64,000 bases of DNA from Candidatus Roseilinea sp. (GTDB taxonomy: Bacteria; Chloroflexota; Anaerolineae; J036; Brachytrichaceae), in contig BPHV01000001.1 of assembly GCA_026003755.1 (NCBI GenBank), positions 966,393-1,030,392 of the forward strand. The letters are read 5' to 3'. A model generated the notes under the pieces. It was not told the DNA's origin and did not search any database. It was given only the letters and a program-made list of their open reading frames with translations. This document shows, one piece after another, positions 58,845 to 64,000 of this stretch (position 1 is the stretch's first letter; every line of letters begins with the position of its first letter). A program made the translations under genes and the position numbers.

Positions 58845-58865
58845 ATATCCACAAGTTTATCCACA
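58845..58865 (+). promoter_or_regulatory. two DnaA-box-like sites
   Basis: ATATCCACA (58845-58853, one mismatch) and TTATCCACA (58857-58865, perfect consensus) are in tandem, 12 bases start to start. They lie in the AT-richer spacer between the lipoprotein and LysM genes. No DnaA/DnaN genes or further boxes accompany them here. Confidence 0.4.
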
Positions 58866-59008
58866 AATGGGGTGGTCCATGCACGTGCGGGCGGCAAAGA
58901 TACTTGAAGTTTGGGCGAGACACGGCATTATACCCACCCTGCCCGGCTCGCCTTCCCATCGTGCGCATCGTTGCTACAATCCTTTTTACAAGTGACGAGG
59001 TAAGAAGC

Positions 59009-60181
59009 ATGAGTCAACAAGTGAACCACATCAAGCGGCTACGCTCACGGCGTATCTGGGCGCTGTGTGCAAGCATCGTGATCGGTCTCTTCGCCCTCGG
59101 TGCTGCTATGCCGGTGGAGCGCGCTGAAGCCAGTGCTTACACCTGCCTATGGTATACCGTTCGCCGGGGCGACACGCTGGGCGAGCTGGCCATTCGCTAC
59201 AACACGACGGTGCTCACCTTGCGCCGCGTGAACGGCTTGAAGACCACGCGCATCTACGTTGGCCAGCGCCTGTGCATCCCGCGCTACGCACCGCCGGCTT
59301 CGCCACAACCTCCGGCTGGGCCATGGCTCAGCGAATACTGGAACAACACCATCCAGTCTGGCCCGCCGACTCTCACACGCAATGAATCCGCGCTCAACTT
59401 CAATTGGGGGTTTGGGTCGCCGGACTTGATGCGCGTGCAGCCCGATTATTTCTCTGCGCGCTGGACGCGTAAGATCAACCTCTCGGCCGGCGTATGGCGC
59501 TTCGCCGCCGATGTGGATGATGGGATTCGCATCTGGGTAGACGGGCAGGTTGTGCTCGACGCGCTCAACTTCGTCGGCCGGCAGACGCCGAGCATAGACC
59601 TCCCCCTCACGCAAGGCACACACGAAATCCGCGTGGACTATGTCGAACAGACGCAACGGGCGTTCATCAAGCTCAACATCACCCGCGTCGGATCACTGCC
59701 ACCACAACCGACCCCGCCCTCGCCGCCTGGCGCCGGGTTCAACAACGGGCCATGGACGATTGACTTCTTCGCCAACACGAATTTCGCAGGCCCGGCTGCG
59801 TCCAGGACCGTCGTATGCTGCTTGCGCTTCGACTGGAATGGCGCGCCTCCGGCGCCGGGCGTGCCGGGCACATTCTTCAGTGCGCGCTTCAGCCAAGTGC
59901 GCTACTTCCCCTCCGGCATCTATCAGCTCGTGGCTCGTGTGGATGACGGCATCCGCATCTATCTGGACGGCAACTTGATCATGGATGAATTCCGCGAGCA
60001 ATCGGTGCGCACCTTCACGGCAAACGTGAACTTGGGCGCCGGCAATCACTCGATCGTCGTCGAATATGTCCAGTATGGCGGCACCTCGAACGTGTCACTC
60101 TACTGGGACTTCCTCGGCGATCCCAGCACCCCGCGCGCAGCGGCAGTCAGTCCAGCGCCGTACTTCCCTCCCTTGCCATGA
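59009..60181 (+). CDS. secreted LysM and double PA14-domain protein
   Basis: 390 residues from the ATG at 59009. A signal peptide (about 15-42: IWALCASIVIGLFALGAAM, then RAEASA) is followed by a LysM domain (about 48-91: WYTVRRGDTLGELAIRYNTTV, RIYVGQRLCIP). Two PA14-like lectin domains (about 106-235 and 250-375) carry repeated WTRKINL...GVWRFAADVDDGIRIWVDG and FSQVRYF...GIYQLVARVDDGIRIYLDG stretches. LysM binds peptidoglycan or chitin, and PA14 binds glycans. Likely a surface-attached carbohydrate-binding protein. A bidirectional terminator follows the stop. Confidence 0.88.
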   Translation: MSQQVNHIKRLRSRRIWALCASIVIGLFALGAAMPVERAEASAYTCLWYTVRRGDTLGELAIRYNTTVLTLRRVNGLKTTRIYVGQRLCIPRYAPPASPQPPAGPWLSEYWNNTIQSGPPTLTRNESALNFNWGFGSPDLMRVQPDYFSARWTRKINLSAGVWRFAADVDDGIRIWVDGQVVLDALNFVGRQTPSIDLPLTQGTHEIRVDYVEQTQRAFIKLNITRVGSLPPQPTPPSPPGAGFNNGPWTIDFFANTNFAGPAASRTVVCCLRFDWNGAPPAPGVPGTFFSARFSQVRYFPSGIYQLVARVDDGIRIYLDGNLIMDEFREQSVRTFTANVNLGAGNHSIVVEYVQYGGTSNVSLYWDFLGDPSTPRAAAVSPAPYFPPLP

Positions 60182-60190
60182 TGGCGACCG

Positions 60191-60226
60191 AAAATGCACG
60201 GCGGGCGATTTGCCCGCCGTGCTTTT
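60191..60226. terminator. bidirectional intrinsic terminator
   Basis: GCACGGCGGGC (60196-60206) and GCCCGCCGTGC (60212-60222) form an 11-bp perfect stem with loop GATTT, flanked by AAAA (60191-60194) and TTTT (60223-60226). It lies between the convergent LysM/PA14 gene and the TPR/propeller gene and serves both. Confidence 0.88.
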
Positions 60227-60229
60227 GTA

Positions 60230-61894
60230 TCAGCGCAGCCAGAGCAACTGCTCGGCTTGCCAATACGGATGCTGGCTGCCCAGCTCGATCAGCCGGACGA
60301 GGTTGCTGCCGTCGGCGTTCATGACCCAAATCGCCCAGTTGCCGCCGTCGCGGTTGGAGATGAAGGCGATGCGCGTGCCATCCGGCGAAAATGTCGGCGC
60401 GCCGCTATTCGCCCCAAAACCGGTCAGTTGCTGGAACATCCCCGAAAGCGACACGGTGAAGATCTCCCAAGAGCCGGGAAAGTTCGACATATAGACCAGC
60501 TTATCGCCGCTGGGCGACCATTGCATGTTGATATCGCTGCTTGAAGTGGTGAGCCGTCGCACATTGCTCGGCTGATCGGGGTTGATCAAGTGGATGCCGC
60601 ACTGATCCGTGCACGCTTGGTAGGCGATCAGGCCATTTGGCCCCCACACCGGATAGCTCCCGCTCGTGAGAACGGTAAGCGCACCGGATCCGTCGGTGGG
60701 GCTGATCACCACCTTCCATCCGTCCTGGTAAATCGAATACACCATGCGCGCGCGATCCGGCGAGAGGCTTGCGCGATAGCTGGGCTGCGGCCCTGATCCA
60801 ATTTGATAGGCTTGCGCAGCCGCGCCGTCGTAAACGTTGTAGCGATATTGATAAGTGGCAGGATCAAACTGGCTGTAAAACAGGCGCCCGGTAATACCGG
60901 CGGTGTTGGGGATGGCCGTGGCGGACCCGACATTCGCTCCGCTGCCACCGGCTGAAGCCATCAAGCAGCGTGCATCGGCATCGCGCTGCTTTTCAGCCAA
61001 TGAGGGGTTCGGGCTGAATTGAGCGGCGCGCTCATACTTTTTTGCGGCCGCACACCAGTCGCCGGCGCCGGCATAGGCATCTGCGGCGCGGAGATAGGCT
61101 TCGCGCAGTTTAGCGCCGACGTCGCGATAGCTTGGCGCACTCTGATACAGGCGTTCCAGTTGGGTGATGCTCTTCTCCCAATCAGCGCCGTAGTAATACA
61201 TGGCGCTCTGGTAAGCCGCTGCAAGGCGCCGCTCGCCTTCAACGCGGTCGCTCAACGGGTGAATCGCCGCAGCCAGATCGAGATCGTATAGTCCCGGCTC
61301 GATCTGGCCGGCGCGCAGCCGGCTCAACCCGCGCTCCACCAGCGCGCGATAGCGCAGGTCGCCCACAATCGCCGCCTCAAAGTCGCGGTCCAGAGCAATG
61401 AGTTGATCGGCCAGGCGAATGACCGAATCCCAGTCTCTCTGCTCGCCGGCCGCAACCAGCTCCTGAAAGATGCGGGACTTGTCCACAACCACGGGGAGCG
61501 GTGTAGGCGTCGGCGGCAGCGGCGTAGGCGTTTGGGCCGCGATCGCCGTCGCGATCAAGCTGCGCACGCCGTAGTTCTCGGGTTGGTACTGCAAGATGTA
61601 GGCATAGTTCGCCTCGGCCAAGGCATACTTGCCCTCGCGCATGAGGTCGTTCCCCTTCTGGAGTCGGTCGAGCAACGAAGCTGCAACCGTCGCTGTAGCG
61701 CGCACGGCCGCCTCGCGCTGCCCCGCTTGCGCGCCGGCCAGGCCGGCGACCGCCACCATGCTGAGCAAGCCACACGCATAGAGCGCCACGAGCGCGGCGA
61801 GTGGCACCACACGAACCACGCGACGCTGCTGCCCAGCCGACGTGATGACGTCTGTCTGAGACGGCGATGCAGTGTTGGCGGAGCGATTAGTCAT
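60230..61894 (-). CDS. membrane-anchored TPR and TolB-like beta-propeller protein
   Basis: 554 residues from the ATG at 61894. A membrane anchor (VRVVPLAALVALYACGLLSMVAVAGLAG, about 25-52) is followed by an extracellular TPR-like region (GNDLMREGKYALAEANYAYIL, then later repeats with AADAYAGAGDWCAAAKKYERA), broken by a Pro/Thr linker (TPTPLPPTPTPLP). The C-terminal half is a TolB-type propeller (WSPSGDKLVYMSNFPGSWEIF, FSPDGTRIAFISNRDGGNWAIWVMNADGS). Role unknown; such proteins bind partners at the surface. Convergent with the LysM/PA14 gene. Confidence 0.8.
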   Translation of the reverse strand: MTNRSANTASPSQTDVITSAGQQRRVVRVVPLAALVALYACGLLSMVAVAGLAGAQAGQREAAVRATATVAASLLDRLQKGNDLMREGKYALAEANYAYILQYQPENYGVRSLIATAIAAQTPTPLPPTPTPLPVVVDKSRIFQELVAAGEQRDWDSVIRLADQLIALDRDFEAAIVGDLRYRALVERGLSRLRAGQIEPGLYDLDLAAAIHPLSDRVEGERRLAAAYQSAMYYYGADWEKSITQLERLYQSAPSYRDVGAKLREAYLRAADAYAGAGDWCAAAKKYERAAQFSPNPSLAEKQRDADARCLMASAGGSGANVGSATAIPNTAGITGRLFYSQFDPATYQYRYNVYDGAAAQAYQIGSGPQPSYRASLSPDRARMVYSIYQDGWKVVISPTDGSGALTVLTSGSYPVWGPNGLIAYQACTDQCGIHLINPDQPSNVRRLTTSSSDINMQWSPSGDKLVYMSNFPGSWEIFTVSLSGMFQQLTGFGANSGAPTFSPDGTRIAFISNRDGGNWAIWVMNADGSNLVRLIELGSQHPYWQAEQLLWLR

Positions 61895-62004
61895 GATCCA
61901 CAAGCCGCGCAGTTCGCGCCGTGAGATTATAGGCAACATCCCCCGCCTTGCGCCCACAGGTGAAGTGCGCGCACCCTGCACCAGGGCGGACCGGCGGTTT
62001 TGTG

Positions 62005-62010
62005 TATAAT
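62005..62010 (+). promoter_or_regulatory. -10 element of tRNA-Asn
   Basis: TATAAT, perfect consensus, ends ten bases before the first tRNA base. The -35 region has no strong match. Confidence 0.65.
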
Positions 62011-62020
62011 AGCAGTGCTA

Positions 62021-62093
62021 TCCTCGATAGCTCAATGGGTAGAGCAACCGGCTGTTAACCGGTAGGTTACAGGTTCGAGCCCTGTTCGAGGAG
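62021..62093 (+). tRNA. tRNA-Asn (anticodon GTT)
   Basis: Cloverleaf with acceptor TCCTCGA/TCGAGGA, D stem GCTC/GAGC, anticodon stem ACCGG/CCGGT with loop CTGTTAA, and T loop TTCGAGC. The discriminator is G and no CCA is encoded. Preceded by a TATAAT and followed by an intrinsic terminator, so it is its own transcript. Confidence 0.96.
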
Positions 62094-62101
62094 CTGCGCC
62101 G

Positions 62102-62140
62102 AGCTTCCGTAGCCATACGGCTACGGAAGCTTGCTTTTTA
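62102..62140 (+). terminator. intrinsic terminator of tRNA-Asn
   Basis: AGCTTCCGTAGCC (62102-62114) and GGCTACGGAAGCT (62119-62131) form a 13-bp perfect stem with loop ATAC, followed by TGCTTTTTA. It overlaps the last bases of the convergent folD gene and may serve it too. Confidence 0.88.
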
Positions 62141-63025
62141 TCCCACCGCGCCCGTCACGCGCCGCTGAGCCGCGATCAGCGTGTTCCTCAGCAACATCGC
62201 AATCGTCATCGGCCCAACGCCGCCGGGCACCGGAGTAATGGCCGACGCCTCCTCGCGGACCTCATCGAAGTCCACATCGCCCACCAGACGCACGCCGCGC
62301 GGATTGCTTGCGTCTGGGACGCGGTTGATGCCCACATCAATCACCACGACGCCGGCCTTAACCATGTCACCGGTGACGAAGCGCGGCTTGCCGATGGCAG
62401 CGACGAGGATGTCGGCGGTGCGCGTGATGCTGGCGATGTTGGGCGTGCGGCTGTGGCAAACCGTCACCGTCGCATCGCGCGCCAGCAGCATCAGTGCGAC
62501 GGGCAAGCCGACGATCGCGCTGCGCCCCAAGACCACAGCGCGCCGGCCGGCGATGCGGATGTCGCTACGCTCGAGCAGCTCGATGCAGGCCTGGGGCGTG
62601 CATGGCGCAAAAGGAGCCTGCCGACCTTTCACACCCAGCAGTCCCAGATTGACCGGGTTAAAGCCGTCCACATCTTTGTGCAGCGGCACCGCGGCCAGGA
62701 TCGCTTGCTCATCCAGATGCGCCGGCAGGGGCAACTGCACCAGGATGCCATGCACGTCTTCACGCGCACTCAAGTCGCGCATCAGGTGCATCAGCTCGTC
62801 TTGCGTCGTGGACGCAGAAAGCTCATACCCGAACGACGCGATGCCTACTTCAGAACACGCTTTGCGCTTGTTGCGCACGTAGGTCGCCGAGGCGGGGTCG
62901 TCCCCGACCAGCACCGTCGCCAAGCCAGGCGTCACGCCATGTTCTGCTTTCAGGCGCGCCACGGCTTCCTTGATCTCGGCCCGAATTGTCGCAGCGATCG
63001 CCGCGCCGTCAATGATCTTTGCCAT
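62138..63025 (-). CDS. folD: bifunctional methylenetetrahydrofolate dehydrogenase/cyclohydrolase
   Basis: 295 residues from the ATG at 63025. Motifs: VGDDPASATYVRNKRKACSEVGI (substrate Lys), GILVQLPLPAHLDE, VVLGRSAIVGLPVALML and DVGINR...PGGVGPMTIAMLL. It interconverts methylene-, methenyl- and formyl-THF using NADP. Single cytoplasmic protein. It converges on the tRNA-Asn terminator. Confidence 0.95.
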   Translation of the reverse strand: MAKIIDGAAIAATIRAEIKEAVARLKAEHGVTPGLATVLVGDDPASATYVRNKRKACSEVGIASFGYELSASTTQDELMHLMRDLSAREDVHGILVQLPLPAHLDEQAILAAVPLHKDVDGFNPVNLGLLGVKGRQAPFAPCTPQACIELLERSDIRIAGRRAVVLGRSAIVGLPVALMLLARDATVTVCHSRTPNIASITRTADILVAAIGKPRFVTGDMVKAGVVVIDVGINRVPDASNPRGVRLVGDVDFDEVREEASAITPVPGGVGPMTIAMLLRNTLIAAQRRVTGAVG

Positions 63026-63102
63026 GGGGATGGAGCGATGATTGCAGATGATACTGCAGGATTGGGCTGCTCCGCAGCTATGCCACCAGCATCCGAACGG
63101 CG

Positions 63103-63309
63103 CTAGCCACAAGCCGGGCTGCCGACCGATCGGCAATATGCCTCCTCTATCCGGAAGCGCGGGCTGTCATGCGGCTCGTTCGTGCCTTTCGCCTTGTTGC
63201 CTGCGCCGATGTGTTCATCGGCGCAGATGCGGGTGGAGATCGCGGCGCATAGCGACCAGCCGGTCGCGCATCGCATCGGCTCCTTCACGTAGTTGGGTGG
63301 GTTGACCAT
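63103..63309 (-). CDS. small Cys-containing protein, uncertain
   Basis: 68 residues. The start is supported by AGGAG five bases upstream of the ATG at 63309. It reads MVNPPNYVKEPMRCATGWSL and then CAAISTRICADEHIG, with five Cys in total and a Pro-rich head. No signal peptide or known domain. It sits in a 415-base spacer between folD and the fibronectin fragment. It could be a small metal-binding or precursor-type peptide, or a chance frame. The rest of the spacer holds nothing recognisable. Confidence 0.35.
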   Translation of the reverse strand: MVNPPNYVKEPMRCATGWSLCAAISTRICADEHIGAGNKAKGTNEPHDSPRFRIEEAYCRSVGSPACG

Positions 63310-63440
63310 GTTTACTCCTGACGAGACTCAAACAAATGAACGAGCAATTTCGACACTTCCAAAGCGCTTCATCGCTCGGGACGCGCTCGAACCGGGACTA
63401 TACGCGAAAGTTGACCATGCACATCGCATAGCGACTGCAA

Positions 63441-63761
63441 ATGGCGTTGCATAGCGCTCAACGCGCGATACAAATGGCCTTGTCGCTAAGCTGGAGCGCC
63501 GCCGGCGGCGCGACGGGCTACAAGGTGTGCGTCGGCATCACGCCGGCGGACTGCTCGGCCACCGGCGGCCGGTGGGTGCACACAACGACCACTTCCTACG
63601 CGCTGAGTGGGCTGCGCTACGGCGTCACCTACTTCTGGCAGGTGCACGCCGTTAACAACGCCGGCGATGTAACACCCGCCGACGATGGCGCATGGTGGTC
63701 CTTCTCCACGGTGAGTTCGCCTTACCGCGCTTTCATCCCCATCGTGCGCCGCACGCCATAG
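63441..63761 (+). pseudogene. fibronectin type III-like C-terminal fragment of a surface protein
   Basis: 106 residues. ALSLSWSAAGGATGYKVCVG, YALSGLRYGVTYFWQVHAVNNAG and WWSFST match a bacterial fibronectin-III-like module (cell-surface glycoprotein type). The tail YRAFIPIVRR resembles the F-x-P-x-V-x-R end that many secreted Chloroflexota proteins carry. There is no signal peptide or other domain upstream. It looks like the 3' end of a larger gene that lost its 5' part, although a small protein cannot be excluded. Confidence 0.5.
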
Positions 63762-63777
63762 CCCGGCGCGCCTGTTG

Positions 63778-63806
63778 ATGGGCGAAGGTCTTCGGCCTTC
63801 GCCCAT
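63778..63806 (+). terminator. hairpin after fibronectin fragment, copy 2 of the TGGGCGAAGG family
   Basis: ATGGGCGAAGG (63778-63788) and CCTTCGCCCAT (63796-63806) form an 11-bp stem with loop TCTTCGG, followed by CTTCCCTTTTCTCTT. It shares the stem words of 43352-43376. The T-rich flank makes termination likely. The remaining 194 bases to the window end hold nothing I can support. Confidence 0.65.
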
Positions 63807-64000
63807 CTTCCCTTTTCTCTTGCCCACAGGGCGGCGAGGGATTCGCCGGTCGCATCGCTGAGGCGACAGCGAGCCATCGCCTCGGCCCGCGGCGGAGCAC
63901 ATGGAATCTACCCTGCGCCCGGTCCGGCGCGCGTCCACTCACCAGTCAGCCGGGGGAACCGTTGATCGGGGACGCACCACTGCGCCTACGCCGCGAGCAT

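Noticed and set aside
58845-58865. replication origin at the DnaA-box pair
   Set aside because: Only two boxes and no dnaA, dnaN or AT-rich unwinding region; kept only as a regulatory observation.
1-64000. CRISPR array, IS element, prophage or integrase
   Set aside because: No regularly spaced identical repeats, transposase/integrase motifs or phage structural genes were seen in any frame.

Overview
The window is GC-rich bacterial chromosome, 64 kb, almost fully coding, with two tRNA genes. Gene content fits a member of the Chloroflexota (Anaerolineae/Roseilinea-like). The indications are a C-terminal surface-protein tail of the FIPIVRR type, a TPR-bearing O-antigen-ligase-like protein, LysM/PA14 and TolB-propeller surface proteins, split glycine decarboxylase, DUF951, and degenerate word-like intergenic repeats. 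This placement is inference; no rRNA or marker-gene comparison was possible. All family names come from motif recognition without a database search.

Layout. (1) 1-9.1 kb: a sugar/sugar-acid and 2-oxoacid cluster. A SorC-type regulator, a fused E1 alpha-beta 2-oxoacid/acetoin dehydrogenase, its E2 and xylulokinase lie on the minus strand. Divergently are an enolase-superfamily dehydratase, a VOC protein, a D-2-hydroxyacid dehydrogenase and a TIM-barrel isomerase. A three-half-site operator lies between the two arms. (2) 9.5-11.6 kb: tRNA-Arg and an unrecognised overlapping gene pair. (3) 11.7-22 kb: envelope polysaccharide genes (degenerate BY-kinase-like protein, two Wzz-like proteins, ManC, nucleotide-sugar dehydrogenase, WecA/TagO-like transferase, O-antigen-ligase-like protein) with dprA among them. 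(4) 22-29 kb: gcvH-gcvPA, an oxidoreductase, a cobalamin-binding-like protein, a tandem SDR protein and a membrane protein.

(5) 29.1-48.3 kb is the most unusual region: nineteen genes on one strand with gaps of at most about 73 bases, led by a GntR/UTRA regulator with a palindrome at its start. The upper half holds a chlorophyllase-like hydrolase, a protein resembling red chlorophyll catabolite reductase/bilin reductases, two Rieske-oxygenase-family proteins, a DUF3891 protein and four small beta-barrel-like proteins, three of them clearly related. One Rieske protein keeps all four iron-sulfur ligands but has lost the catalytic-iron ligands. The other has lost all four iron-sulfur ligands but keeps the catalytic-iron motif. 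They read as two halves of one oxygenase. The lower half holds a cyclic-amidase-like amidohydrolase, LeuCD-type hydratase (leuC frameshifted), a class III CoA-transferase, an HMG-CoA-lyase-family enzyme, two aldehyde dehydrogenases and an acyl-CoA-dehydrogenase-like flavoprotein. My hypothesis is a tetrapyrrole (chlorophyll/bacteriochlorophyll or bilin) degradation operon: dephytylation, oxygenolytic opening and reduction above, and imide, citraconate and citramalyl-CoA steps to pyruvate plus acetyl-CoA below.

(6) 48.5-64 kb: HAD phosphatase, ABC-2 permease, GT4 glycosyltransferase, TyrA-like dehydrogenase, site-2 protease and DUF951 (divergent, apparently leaderless), a diacylglycerol-type glycosyltransferase, an extremely acidic protein, carA, a thioesterase, a cyclophilin-DsbA-cyclophilin lipoprotein, LysM/PA14 and TPR/TolB surface proteins, tRNA-Asn, folD, and a fibronectin-like C-terminal fragment.
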